Assembly (NCBI GenBank): GCA_037953625.1
Contig: CM075652.1
Span: 35,582,501 to 35,646,500 of the forward strand
Length of the DNA stretch: 64,000 nucleotides
Source of the DNA: Crotalaria pallida
Taxonomy: Eukaryota; Streptophyta; Magnoliopsida; Fabales; Fabaceae
Direction of reading: 5' to 3'
Under the pieces are notes generated by a model, which saw only the letters and a list, made by a program, of their open reading frames with translations, had not been told where the DNA came from and ran no database searches. Within the stretch, counting starts at the first letter, position 1. Each line of letters begins with the position of its first letter. Below are positions 43,115 through 54,736 of this stretch, piece after piece. Position numbers and translations under genes: made by a program.

Positions 43115-44345
43115 ATAAATTTTGATTCCCATCCAAAAAAAAAGGGGAAAGAACACAACAATGGCGTGTTGATGCTACGGGGGAAGAAGGGTGCCTCCTT
43201 CCGTGGCACTGCCTGCTGGTGCTGTATAACGCTAGGCACCGGTGCTCGTTCATCGGTGTTGTTGGTGCTGTTCGAGGCTAGAATCCGGCGCTGCTTGCGA
43301 CCCAGTGCTCAACCCCAACACCGATGCCGGTACCGGCGCACCTTTCTTCAAGATCCCTTCTTCTTCTCTGCGCCGCCAATAGCCACCATGGTCAGAGCCA
43401 CGAACGATCTCCGCCGTGGCGGTGCCTCCTCTGACCATCAGTGGTGGTGCCAACGTGCAAAGCAGAAACAGGGAAGACGAAGGGAGCGGTTCGAACTCCG
43501 AACTCCGAGCGAGGTGGAAGGTCTTCGTATAGATCTTCCTGGCTCATCGAGGGTGGTGACACCCTTTGCTGTTCGAGACCCGCCGCCACCACAGCGGAGA
43601 TGGAGAACGGACCGAACTCGCTGCCACCCTGAGCACCTCTTCGTCCGTTCCTTCCCTGCTGCTGTCCTCACCGAAACCAGTGCAGGAGTACGAGGAGGTC
43701 GATGACCTTGTTTGGTGTCGAAACGATAAACCCAGAAACATAACCCTGCTATCGCGCCCCTGATGGCGGTGGTGAGGAAGGGAGAGAAGCTGAACGCCGC
43801 CATGCGTAACCGCCCCGTGAACGAAGTGCAAGCTCTGCCTTCCACGGTTCAGATGTGTGGTCGAGTGACGAAGAAGAAGCAGTATGCAGCGGCGAGGACG
43901 GAGTCACTCTCGGAAGTTGACGATGACGGCTTCGAGTTCGCCGTTCACAACTCCCCTCACCATCGACGCCGCCAGGATCTGCGAACATCCTGTCCTTTCC
44001 ATGTTGCCGCCACCATGTTTAGGAAGAAGGAGAAGCAGCAAACAGTTGCTGCTACACTACGGTTCCAGAGGGAACGGGCCAACAGGCCCATTTTTCAAAA
44101 AAAAAATGAAAAAAAAAAGAGAAGTTCAGCAAGCCCAATTCAAGAAAGAAGGAAGAAGAATCCAGCAGCATCTAACGAAATAGAAAATGGGCCAGCAAGC
44201 CCAAACAAAAAAAAAAGAAGAGAGGAAGGGGAACTACCTAACGGGTCAACAAGCCCAGGTATATACAAAGTAAAATTACTAAGACCTAACGGGCCAGCAA
44301 GCCCAGGTTTAAAAAAAAATCAAAGAAGAAAAAGAAAGAAATAAA
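43115..44345 (+). other. GC-rich leader region of F1
   Basis: 43150-44050 is far more GC-rich than the surroundings and open in several frames on both strands (for example 43438-43845 minus and 43763-44344 plus). F2's copy differs by indels that are not multiples of three (near 43290/56665 and 43500/56875), so no frame is conserved. It could be captured gene sequence or an element-specific leader; I cannot identify a source. From 44070 the motif GGGCCAGCAAGCCC, itself a small hairpin, recurs every 40-60 bp among poly-A tracts. Confidence 0.6.
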
Positions 44346-44556
44346 GAGGAGAGGATCAGGCTATCAACGTACCATGGGCCCAACAACTCAATACTCATTC
44401 CTATATCAGGGTAGTGTTCTGTATCAAGCCTTGCAAAATTTTTTTTTTATTACACGTCATTATTTTGATGCATGATTCTCATTGGTCAAAAATATATGTT
44501 CGCCTGTTAACGTCATCAAATATTATTTACGACAATCAAACTTTGTCACATAATCC
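44346..44556 (+). other. F1 interior spacer
   Basis: AT-rich sequence between the leader and the 50-bp array; nothing recognisable. Confidence 0.6.
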
Positions 44557-44560
44557 CAGT

Positions 44561-44935
44561 TCACTCTTCTCTCCTCAGATTTACATGATTTCGAAAATCA
44601 TAATCCGAGTTTACCCTTCTCTCCTCGGATTTACATGATTTCGAAAATCATAATCCGAGTTCACTCTTCTCTCCTCGGATTTACATGATTTCGAAAATCA
44701 AAATCCGAGTTTACTCTTCTCTCCTCGGATTTACATGATTTCGCAAATCATAATCCGAGTTCACTCTTCTCTCCTCGGATTTACATGATTTCGAAAATCA
44801 TAATCCGAGTTTACCCTTCTCTCCTCGGATTTACATGATTTCGAAAATCATAATCCGAGTTCACTCTTCTCTCCTCGGATTTACATGATTTCGAAAATCA
44901 TAATCCGAGTTTACTCTTCTCTCCTCGGATTTTCA
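44561..44935. repeat. 50-bp tandem array with a hairpin in every unit (F1)
   Basis: About eight units of 50 bp. Each holds CTCGGATT...AATCCGAG arms (8 bp) around an inner ATGATTT-CGA-AAATCAT dyad. Units alternate TTCACTC and TTTACYC at the junction, so the true period is often 100 bp. F2 has about nine units. Confidence 0.93.
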
Positions 44936-46206
44936 AGGTAATTTCGGAAGACTCGCACAGTGTTTCACACTCGAGCCGATCTCTTAATCCGAGTATGACG
45001 AGTATTCTGCTAGTTTCTCTCGCTCGACATCACACTAAGGAAAACGGAGGTCGGACCTCAAAGCTCGACAAACCCCATTCGAAAAGGACGGACTGCATAC
45101 TCCTAATCCGACATACCTCAATCCTAAATACTTCAGTCCGACATCCGTCAGTCCGACATACTTCAATTCAACATTCTTCAATCCGACTCTCCTCTCCTCA
45201 CCTGAATCAGGGAAGAAATCCTAGCCCCCATATTATTTTCCTATCTCTTCGATTTTCTATGTGTTTACTCTACATGCTTTTTGATATTTATTTACCTGGT
45301 GCACTATTCTGGCATGTGTTGTTAATCCTTGCTTCTTTATAGTTCCTCTACTCGATGCTTATTATTTGATATTCTACATGTTGCTACCCAACGTACTGCT
45401 GAACAAAATTGCTTATTTGCTCTTCTTGCTGTTAAATGTCCTTAAATCTCTGCTTCTCCAGTTGCGGTAGTATGATAATTTTTGATGTACATTGCCTCTC
45501 CGATTGTCGTGTTTCTTGTTTTAATGCTCCCATCTGGTTTTCTGCCACGCTTATAACTGTCGTCTATTGTTGAATGTGATATACTTGAAAGCATGCATCT
45601 TTTTGTGAACAATACTATTTTGTTGAACAATATCTTAAATTTCAGTATTTGCCCCTTTCATATCTGTTGCGTATGACCTGCTCAAATCATCTTGCTCTTA
45701 TGTCGGTGTTTTATTCTCGGCTACCAACAATTTTCATCGTTATTTAATTATCATAAATTATCGTGAATCGTCAAATTTAACGACGATCACTGATTACTAT
45801 TATTTTACACGTAATGTAAGGTCCAGGAAAATGATGGCCGAAAAAGAGGAGGGCCGAGATGCTATGATTGTCTCTATTTTGAACGAAGCCATCTTGCGAT
45901 CTCTATTCTCATCTCGGCTTGGATCTTCTTCAGACGAACTGCTATGTTTGCCTCCATTATCTTACTGGCCCCACTTTTCATCTCGTCTTGGATCTTCTTT
46001 GGTTTTCACAGTACCACCACGGCTTCTCGAAGGTGAACAATTCCAAAGGCATACACTATTTCTTAGTTCATGCTTATTTCTGAGCTCGGAGATTCTCTAT
46101 TTTAAATTGCGCGGTTTATCGAAAAGGGAGGCCGAGCTACTATTATTCTCTTTATTTCACGTTTATATCTCATCTGCCGAGCGGCTATTATTCTCTTTAA
46201 TTCATG
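44936..46206 (+). other. F1 interior, non-coding
   Basis: Includes CAGTCCGACATCC/ATCCGACATACC short repeats (45110-45190). Frames 44995-45342 and 45831-46307 are shared with F2 with few changes, but have no recognisable domain. Confidence 0.6.
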
Positions 46207-46430
46207 CTCCTACCGAGCTATTATCATCTCGACCCTGCCTTTGTGGTAGAACGGTCAATTTATGCCCCTACCGAGCTATTATCATCTCGACCCTGCCTTT
46301 GTGGTAGAACGGTCAATTTATGCCCCTACCGAGCTATTATCATCTCGACCCTGCCTTTGTGGAAGAACGGTCAATTCATGCATTCACGCATACAGTTATC
46401 ATCTCGACCTTACCTTTGTGGTAGAACGGT
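46207..46430. repeat. 58-bp tandem repeat, about 3.5 copies (F1)
   Basis: Unit contains CTACCGAGCTATTATCATC, TCGACCCTGCCTTTGTGG and AGAACGGTCAATT. Starts 46208, 46266 and 46324, with a degenerate fourth from about 46385. Confidence 0.9.
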
Positions 46431-46778
46431 CCCCCCTGTCACCGCACTTACATGCATTCACGCAAACAAGTCGGTACTAGTGCTACAGACAGTGCGTACG
46501 TACAAATCCTCTCGTTTAGCATTAGCAACCTAAATGTAGCACGGTGCTTATATACAGCGAACATCTTCCGAGATCGGCTTATAAGCTCAGGGTACAAGGG
46601 ACACCCGGTAAAGTACAGCTTGCTGTGAAATGTTTTCACATAACTTCACTCAGCAACCTCTTTTACACTGGGGCCGAGGATGGCATCCAAGTTCCCTACA
46701 ACATTCACTTATATACAGTACCTTTTTTTAGAGGAAAACTTATAAGTTACTGCACTGGTCAGGGGAAGTCGTCCGAAG

Positions 46779-47141
46779 TCAAAGGTTTAGACAACCACAT
46801 CCTATGTGCAACAACTTGGGTTGGAAATTCACTGTCCTCGGCGAACGGTGCAGGATCCGAGCTCTCCTTACCGCATGCAGAGCACAACCCTCCTCGGGTC
46901 TAAAACAACGATCAAAAATCTCTTTCTCCTTCTCGGCAAGGGGGGCAGGCAGGTTGTCAGCCGAGTTATCAACCTCGGCATTGTTGTTGTTGTAATCCAC
47001 CAGAATTCTGTCTTCAACGCTGAACACCTTGAGGCGAAGGTCGGGGTTGAGGATATTAATCTGACTCACAGCATTCCCGAAGGTGTCAAAGATGTCGTCT
47101 GCCGACTTCTCTAGGTCAGAGAGGCATTCTCGACCAATATT
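46779..47141 (-). pseudogene. Antisense frame in F1 (possible Tat-type antisense ORF remnant)
   Basis: Open on the minus strand from a TAA at about 47142 to 46779, about 120 codons, with no ATG at the start; antisense to F. It reads ECLSDLEKSADDIF, then AVSQINILNPDLRLKVFSVE and an acidic tail. F2's copy (60229-60591) keeps the frame with about a dozen changes. Tat-lineage elements are known to carry an extra antisense ORF before the 3' LTR; position and orientation fit. The composition looks protein-like but I cannot name a domain. Only the C-terminal part seems left. Confidence 0.4.
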
Positions 47142-47300
47142 TTATGGACTGCACTTTCTTCACCTCTGCATTCCTCTCCGCCTTCTGCTTTGATAGAGGT
47201 CCCCTGTGAGCCTTGACAAGCTCGTCGGTTCGCCTACAGCTTGGCGTTTCCTAGGCTCTTTTTCACAGACACCACAACCTTGCTCGGCGATTCCTCGCTT
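47142..47300 (+). other. F1 interior between antisense frame and 32-bp array
   Basis: May be upstream codons of the antisense gene in other frames; no continuous frame. Nothing else seen. Confidence 0.45.
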
Positions 47301-47915
47301 TGCATGCACCTCGGTTCGAGATATTACTCATCGAGCTTGCACACGGTTCGAGATGTTCCTCACCGAGCTTCACTCGGTTCGAGATGTACCTCACCGAGCT
47401 TGCACTCGGTTCGAGATGTACCTCACCCAGCTTGTACTCGATTCGAGATGAGCCTCACCGAGCTTGTACTTGGTTCGAGATGAGCCTCACCGAGCTGATA
47501 GCGGATCCCCCCCGTGGGACCTTGGTTCGAGATGAGCCTCACGGAGCTTGCACCTCGGTTCGAGATGTTCCTCACCGAGCTTGCACTCGGTTCGAGATGT
47601 TCCTCACCGAGCTTGCACCTCGGTTCGAGATGAGCCTCACCGAGCTTGCACCTCGGTTCGAGATGTTCCTCACCGAGCTTGCACTCGGTTCGAGATGTTC
47701 CTCACCGAGCTTGAACCTCGGTTCGAGATGAGCCTCACCGAGCTTGCACCTCGGTTCGAGATGTTCCTCACCGATCTTGCACTCGGTTCGAGATGTTCCT
47801 CACCGAGCTTGCACTCGGTTCGAGATGTACCTCACCGAGCTTGTACTCGGTTCGAGATGAGCCTCACCTAGCTTGTGGCGGATCCCCCCGCGGGAACTCG
47901 GTTCGAGATCGGGAT
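47301..47915. repeat. 32-33-bp tandem array, about 18 units (F1)
   Basis: Unit: CTCGGTTCGAGATG, then TTCCTC, TACCTC or AGCCTC, then ACCGAGCTTGCA. CTCGGT pairs with ACCGAG within a unit (14-nt loop) and across the junction (6-nt loop). Three variant spacers are interspersed. The unit has no stop codon in any plus frame, so all three frames stay open across the array. Confidence 0.92.
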
Positions 47916-48373
47916 ACTCTTTCAGTTTCATCATCCGAGCACAAAAGAGCACTATCAACCATCCGCAACACTCTTCCCAGCGGAAGGCCACGCCTGCAAG
48001 CATGTTTGTACCTCATCACCAACTCAGCACTGAACAGACGAACGCAGAAAGGACCTCAACTCGGCACAGAGTCTCTACGACTCTTCCCGAGTTGGGGGGC
48101 TCACATGGCGGATCGACTTCTCCTAACCCGCCTTGCTATCCTTCGCTAGCCTTGAGCACATGATTGTGGACTAGTAGTCAAACCCTTCCTAGAAGGTGGG
48201 GGGTACTTAGTGCTATGATGCTTAGGGCTACGCCTTCTTTCTCCTAACTCGGCTCGAGACTCACAAAGTCTCGCCGAGTTGGGGGGCTTATGTGGTGGAC
48301 TCGGCTGCTTACGTGGTGGACATGGGAAAAGGACCTAAACCAAGACCTCAGAACAAGGCTCAAATAGCCTTGA
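47916..48373 (+). other. F1 3' region with repeated polypurine-like tracts
   Basis: GTTGGGGGGCT occurs at 48091 and 48279, and GGTGGGGGGTA at 48195. The copy at 48279-48306 also includes the LTR start TGTGGTGGACTCGGCT, exactly 100 bp before the real junction. Confidence 0.8.
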
Positions 48374-48390
48374 CCGAGCTGGGGGGCTTA
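48374..48390 (+). other. Polypurine tract of F1
   Basis: CCGAGCTGGGGGGCTTA directly before the 3' LTR. It is the expected plus-strand primer, although it ends in CTTA rather than a purine. Confidence 0.75.
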
Positions 48391-48951
48391 TGTGGTGGAC
48401 TCGGCCTAGCCGAGCTCCACGTGACCCTCACTCAGGACCTGAGGACCCTTCAGCAGGCTCCCTGTGTGCTTGGCCGAGCTCAATGCTCAACGGCCGAGCT
48501 GACATCAGGCACGGGCCGACCTCATCCTCCTACTAAGGTCCGACCTCCCTGTGTGCTTGGCTGAGCTCAATGCTCAACGGCCGAACTGACATCAGGCACG
48601 GGCCGACCTCATGCTCCACCCAAGGTCCGACCTCCTTGTCCGACACCACCCAAATAGTCCGACACCAAGGACATGATGACGTCTTCCCTCCTTATCCATA
48701 AGGACAGCTCATCCACTCATAGCTCATTACAGGCTGGCCCTACTTGGGCCTCAAACAAGCCCATTAGGGCAACCAGCTCTCTCCTATATATATCCCCCTC
48801 TCCCTAGGGGCTAAGGTACGTCTATCTCTAAACCTAAGAACTACGTGTGGCTGGATTCCCCTCTCATGGGATACATAGGACCGGGGTCACCCTCGTCAGC
48901 TGCAACAACCCTCAAACACCTCATGTGGTGCCTTCGATCTTGGACATCACA
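48391..48951 (+). repeat. 3' LTR of F1
   Basis: 561 bp; about ten differences from the 5' LTR, none shared with a particular F2 LTR that I could see. TATA box at 48785-48793. Confidence 0.93.
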
Positions 48952-48956
48952 AGAGG

Positions 48957-51900
48957 AAGGATGTTTCAAGCCTTATTCTTTGTGGATCATGGGTGCTAGG
49001 AGACTAGAAGACCAACCCTCTTTTCATGGTAGGAATTTGAAGAACAAGAAGAATATTTTTTTTTGTAATAGTCTAGTTTTCTCTAGATCTATTTCATTTT
49101 CTTCCATGCATGTTAATTTTTCTAAGTTTAAAGAGGATTTTATGTGTTGTTATTCTTTTATCTTGGACTATAAGGACTCACTTAATTTGTAATATGTTAA
49201 AACTTTATGATTGATGTTCTTTCTTCTTCTATGTGTTGATTTGTTCTTGCATGTTAATTTTTATTGTTGGTCTATGTTTTTCAAAGACTAATAAATGAAG
49301 ATTTAAAGTTTTAAAACAAAAATAAACATGCAAAAATGATTAAGGGTGATTCGGTTTTTATAATTATTTTGTGTGAATAATTCTTGTTTATTTGATGAAC
49401 CTTGGTTTTTATGCTTGTGCTTGGAAAAAGAAATTGATTTTTGAAATTACTCTTTGATGCATGTTGGTTTTGAGCTAGATCTAGTATTTCTAACTACATG
49501 CATGTGATTTTCTCAAGTTGATTCAATTTTTCTTATATGTATGTGAAAGATCTTGATTTAAAAATAATAGATCTAAAATAATGTTTAAGAGCTTGATGTT
49601 CATTCGGTTTTAAAAAGAACTTTTGTGCTTATGATCTTGTTTCCTTGCTTGATTTGGTTTTTATGTGCATGTCATGAAAATTATTTTTGATAAAATGAAC
49701 TTATTTCTTAGGCATGTTTCGGTTTTGGGCTTAGATCTTTAGAAATAAAATTTTAATGGAAGTCTTTGCTACATGCATGTGAAGACCTAGTGAAAGGAAT
49801 AAGTTTTGATGTTTGTTTGATTTTCTCTTAAATTCTTGATTTTGGTTGTTAAATGTTAATACATGTGTAATTTTCCTTGAGATCAATTAATTTTAAGTAT
49901 GTGCATGTTAAGATCTAGGTTAGTTTATTTTGATTCTTGAATTTTAGTTCTAAAGGCTTGATTTTGGATGTTGATGCATGTTGTATTCAAATTAAAGAAA
50001 ATTATTTTTATAAAAAAAATTAAATTAATTCGGTTTTAGAAGGAAAAATAATTAATGGATTGATTTTGTAATTGAATTGTGTGTGAGTGTATTCTTGATT
50101 TTTATAAAAGATGAATGAAAGAACAAATGAGTTAAATAAAGAGTATGCTGAAATGGTGAATATGTGTGCTTTTTATTTTGATAAATGATCTTTGTGTATG
50201 TTAAATAATTCTGGAATTTTGTCACGGTCTTAAGTAAATCAAAATGGACTTCTCTGAATTTTTGTATGATTTTTGGAAGTGATTTTCTATTTTTATGAGA
50301 ACCAACCTTGTGAAAACAATTTTCAGAAAATAAGTTTTTCAGATCAAAGATGAAAATAATTTTTGAACTTGTACTGCTTCAAATGGGTTGAAAATTTTAT
50401 GGTATATTCCTGGATATCTCTAGATGTTCTCTGTAAAATTTGAAGAAATTTGGAGTTGATTTAGTATTTTTACTAAAGGCAAAACAGTGAACCGCTTGAT
50501 TCAGATTTTCTGGACTTAGCAACGAATTTAATTGGAAAAATAATACTTTCACAACTCCAAATAATCTGAAAATTTTATGACACAGTCTTGATTGTGTATG
50601 GAAGACTTATACCAATTTTTATGCAATTCGGAATTGAACAACTGTTTTTAATAATAACGTTTTTGCCTCTGACCAGCCACAGTACCATGTTGTTTTCCAT
50701 GCAAAATATGATTTGAAACCTAGCTAAGGATTGTTCAAATGACTTGGAAATTTTATATGATGAACTTTATCATATGTGTGTATGTTCTGGAAATTTTTAG
50801 GATTAAACAAATTTATTTGATATAGTTTTTGGATTTTATCTTTTGTGTTTTGCTTGTGATCCCATTGAGATTCTATTTGAGTGTTTTTAATGAATATGAA
50901 TTTGTATACTTTATATTATGACCTTGGCTGATTTGTATGGTAATTATGATGTTTTGAAATGATTGGATGAGTGATTATTTGATTGTATGTTTAGGGTATG
51001 CATAAATGAATTATTTAATTAACCAAGTGTTGTGTTTGATTTTGTAATGGGTTTTGAAAACTAATTGATTTTGAAATAGTTTAACTTGATCTAATTGAAT
51101 AACTTTGGACTTGATGATTGCTGCCCTTAATTCATTTCACAATGTTAAGATTGAAAAATAAATTATTTAAGTGTTTATTTTATAACAAAGTATTATATGA
51201 ACTCAAGAATGATTTTTCGGTGTTTTCGGATTTTCTAAAGGATAATGTATGGACTTGCACACTTGCTGTCCAGATTTTATTTGAATTGTTTTTCAATCTT
51301 AAAAACTTTTTTGGTTGGTTTAAGGATTAAGTTTTAAATGGTATTTAAATTGATAAAGATTTGATTTGAAAAAGTTTTAACAACAAGAAATAAAAGAGAG
51401 TTTTCGAAACGCTTAATCCTAAGTAGGGTAATTATTTAAGATAGACTAGTGACGTTAGTATCGTTTGTTTAGCACAAGGTGCGTATGAGTCGAGTAGTGG
51501 AACAGCTGACGTATCAGAAAGGACCCACAACGATTTCAGATGCTGGAGATGAGGTGAGAGATGCAGTAGGCCTAGGTCTTCGTGACGCGTAAACTCGGTT
51601 CTAAACTGAGTGCATTAAGTCTGATTGAGTATCCGTCATAGGTTATGCATTGCATAATTATATGTGACCTATATGTGCTAGATGTTCATTTGTTTTGTTA
51701 AATATGTTGCATGAATAATTTTGGTTATGTATTGAATTTCTCTATGAGCATTTTGTTGAGTATATCCTGTTATGTCTGAATGTGGGTGTGAGTGATAATG
51801 TGAATTATGAGAAAGAATAAGACTTGAGACTGAGTAAGAAATTAAAGAAAAACAATAAGAGAAGTAAGAGATCAAAGATGAAATGAGAAAAAGGAGAAGG

Positions 51901-53749
51901 TTATAAGAAATGAGTGAGAAAGAGAATGAAAAGAGATGTGATTGTGATTGGAGTTGAGATTTGAAAGAGAATGTGGTGATGAAAGTAATATGTGATTTGA
52001 GTGGAAATATGATTCCTCGCACACATTTTTGGGAAGAAGCTTAGTGTTGAGTTGAGCTTGCTCCTCCATTAACACTCACCCAAAAAAGTGATTTTTGAAA
52101 AAGGTTTTTGAAAAGATATTTGAGAAAGACGAGGAAATGAGCTTTGTGAAAGTGGATGAGATGTGATGAGAAAGAATGTGTCATGATGATGAGATGAAAG
52201 TGATTGAGGCATGATGCCATTGAGATTTAGGGGGGAAAAGATTGCGATTAGTGGTCAGGCTTCGTTGAAGGGATGCACCAAGGACGAGCCGACTGTTAGG
52301 ATTAAGCCGTTGAATAAAACTCTAAAACTTTAAAAGAATTAAAAGAAATTTATATACGCGGTGAGGTATGAGTGTCGTATCGAAGTAGTGGAGAGGAAGA
52401 TACCCCGAAGTATCTGCGGATATTCGAGTTGTGATTGCAATAGGGGAGGGTAAAGACGGTGATACGTCAAGAAGCCTTGAGTGTTATTCTAGGCGGAATG
52501 AACTCCATATGTAGTACGGGCAGATCGGTCCTATGCCGTGGTAAGTTCTGCACGATCAACTAGAATTAGTATTGTCGCCCCCTATGGCAATTCGAGAACA
52601 GTGAGAGGGACTGGAACGGGGCATTTATGATTGCCGCTGAGAGCGTGCCTTTGATTATGTGAATTGAATTGAATTGAATTGAGGCTGAGTCCTCCTGGTC
52701 TGGGACCATTTATGTGTTGTGACAGCTGTCGTGCCCGCGTGGTAAAGGTCCTGTACTCCTATTAGCTTCCGACTAGGTTGGGTGGATGACCGAGGAGATG
52801 GAGACGTGTGTGCGAGTTCAATGATGTTTCCCCCTCATCATTGAGCAAACCGTTTGATAAGACTTAAGAACGAGAAAAATTATAAAGTATAAAGAATGTA
52901 TGAAGAATTGTGAAAGATTCGATTCTAAGAGAGAAAGTATAATTGATTATGAAAAGGTTGAGAAAGATTGTGAAAGGACTTGGGTGTTGAGAAAGCTGAT
53001 GATTAGACTGAAAAGTTCGAAGGCTGGTGATGCCAAGTGTGATAATGTTTATTGTGATGAGTTAAGAAATTTTTATGTTATGATGTGTTTTGTTATAAGT
53101 GTTTCCTATGTGTTTATGTGAATATATTTGTCATGTGCATAGCATGAGTAGTGGTTATTGCATTTTTTAGTTTGAGCATTCTTTTATACGAAGTCGGTAG
53201 TATTCTGTCTGGTCATGTTGTACTTCTGGATTACTGACCATCTCTCCTACCATGTTGTCGTGTCGGGTTACTCCGATATTGCAACGGGTAGATGGTCGTC
53301 CCTGTAGTAGAGTCTGTACCTTCGTCTCGATGCGGATTCGGCAGTGGACTTCAGCGAGGAAGATTAGGAATCAAGATTAGCAATAGGTAATCCCCTTCGA
53401 GTACTGTACTCCCTTGCAACTATTTGGTTACATTGTCATATCATTCTGAACCCCACTTGGTATTTTATCGAATATGGTTTTTAAGGAAAAAGTTTTTATG
53501 AAACAAGCTGTGAAAATGTTTTCCCAAAAGAGATTAGTGAAGCCAAGTTAGAAAGCGTGATGTTAAGTAACATCTCGGTTTGGAACTTGACTTGTGATAT
53601 GTGACATGAGAAAGTATTTTATTACATTTAAGTTACAGAAATGTTTTGAACCCAAAGGTTCTCATGCACATGTCACCTTTAAAAAAAAATTTTCCCAAAT
53701 TTTTACTAAAGAGATAATGTTTTCAAGTTGCCGAAATCGGGGTGTTACA
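48957..53749 (+). repeat. E 5' LTR, part right of F1
   Basis: 4.8 kb. 49000-51400 is AT-rich with recurring TTCGGTTTT and TGATGCATG motifs; 52220-53400 is moderately GC-rich and related to LTR I. It ends CCGAAATCGGGGTGTTACA. 62483-64000 is the second copy of its first 1.5 kb. No gene; frames such as 51118-51330 are low-complexity. Confidence 0.88.
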
Positions 53750-53752
53750 GAA

Positions 53753-53769
53753 TGGTATCAGAGCAATGG
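53753..53769 (+). other. Primer-binding site of E, tRNA-iMet type
   Basis: TGGTATCAGAGCAATGG, three bases after the LTR end. Confidence 0.92.
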
Positions 53770-54726
53770 TTAACCAAAGTAGTCTGATGCATGGGCTTGC
53801 ATGCTTGCATAGGTTTTTTCTATCTGTGTGTTAGTGTTAGACTTAAGATGAGTAAGAATAAGAGTACGAAGTTGCGTGAGCATCTCTATCATACTACCTC
53901 TATCGTTCGTTCTATCTCTATCGTTCTATCTCTCTCTATCTTCGGAACGTGTAAAGGATTTGTCTGCGACGGTACAAGGAACAGTGATCAGAATCATAAG
54001 AAGACCTTATTCTTTGAGACCTGAACCTCTCTTGATTGCTGAAGCCTCTTTTTGAAAATTCCCTTTTGTTTGTAATAACCTATGAGCTATTGATATGCGA
54101 TTTTGTTTTGCGACTAGAACCCACTTTTCCTTGTTGAAACTTCTTCTTGTGTAAACCCTATGTATTGCTGAGTTGCCTTGACAATGCGTTCGTTTTCTCT
54201 CAAAAGTCTTTCATGAAAACCTTAGACCCTGACACCTTAAGCCAATCAAATGAATATATCTAAGTTACGAGGCTGACGGTGAGATGTTGTTAAGAAGAGA
54301 GTTATAATGGTCGAGGAAGGAATAAGCATGAACGGATGTGATGTATAGGAATATGATTCGTCAAAGTTGGGGAGCAAACAGAGATTTTGAGGTTTGTAAT
54401 AACCCACCTAGGCTTAAAAGGATGAGAAGAGTCAAATTAAGGAAAAAAGACCATGAGGAAATAAAGTAGTATCCTTGTCAGGATTGGCATAAGCGTGCTA
54501 TTCTTTTGAATTTTGTTTCGAAACCATTGAACCCTTTGAACCCTTGTTGATAAAACTATACCATTAGTATTCCATTGTGTCGGATTACCTTTGGGAAAAC
54601 GATGCATATGCGACGATTCGAAGACGACGACTGCCGCTATAGATCGAGAGAATCACTCCAAGGAATCCGATATTCGTTGATCGTGGAACTTGGCGAAGCA
54701 TTTCTCGAGGACGAGAAATCTGCAAG
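53770..54726 (+). other. E interior (987 bp between LTRs), non-coding
   Basis: Begins like a chromovirus leader. The frame 54575-54880 reads MCRITFGKTMHMRRF and runs into the second LTR; the motif FLEDEKSASWGEC just before the tract is reminiscent of the end of chromovirus pol (an ILD..VR..R...LV.W-type tail is not clear). So perhaps the two ends of an ancestral interior were joined by a large deletion. No domain is certain. Confidence 0.55.
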
Positions 54727-54736
54727 TTGGGGAGAA
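54727..54736 (+). other. Polypurine tract of E
   Basis: TTGGGGAGAA immediately before the second LTR start TGTAACATCCC. Confidence 0.85.

Larger units (their letters stand above)
42528..48956 (+). mobile_element. Element F1: complete non-autonomous LTR element in E's LTR
   Basis: LTRs 42533-43093 and 48391-48951 (561 bp each, TGTGGTGG...ACATCACA) are flanked by AGAGG (42528-42532, 48952-48956). Tat-type primer site after the 5' LTR and GGGGGG tract before the 3' LTR. The 5.3-kb interior is free of gag-pol and rich in tandem repeats (LARD-like). It is GC-rich compared with E. About 10 of 561 LTR positions differ. Confidence 0.93.

Noticed and set aside
43067..44344. Several 60-210-codon frames in the GC-rich part of F
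   Set aside because: GC-rich sequence lacks stops on both strands; non-triplet indels between F1 and F2 break every frame, and one frame starts inside the LTR.
44561..44935. CRISPR-like array (regular dyad repeats)
   Set aside because: Whole 50-bp units are repeated with no unique spacers and no cas genes; the context is a plant retrotransposon.
47206..48149. Long overlapping plus-strand frames with repeated peptides (and 60656-61675 in F2)
   Set aside because: They arise because the 32-33-bp tandem unit has no stop in any frame; the three frames give unrelated peptides and F1/F2 differ by frame-changing rearrangements.
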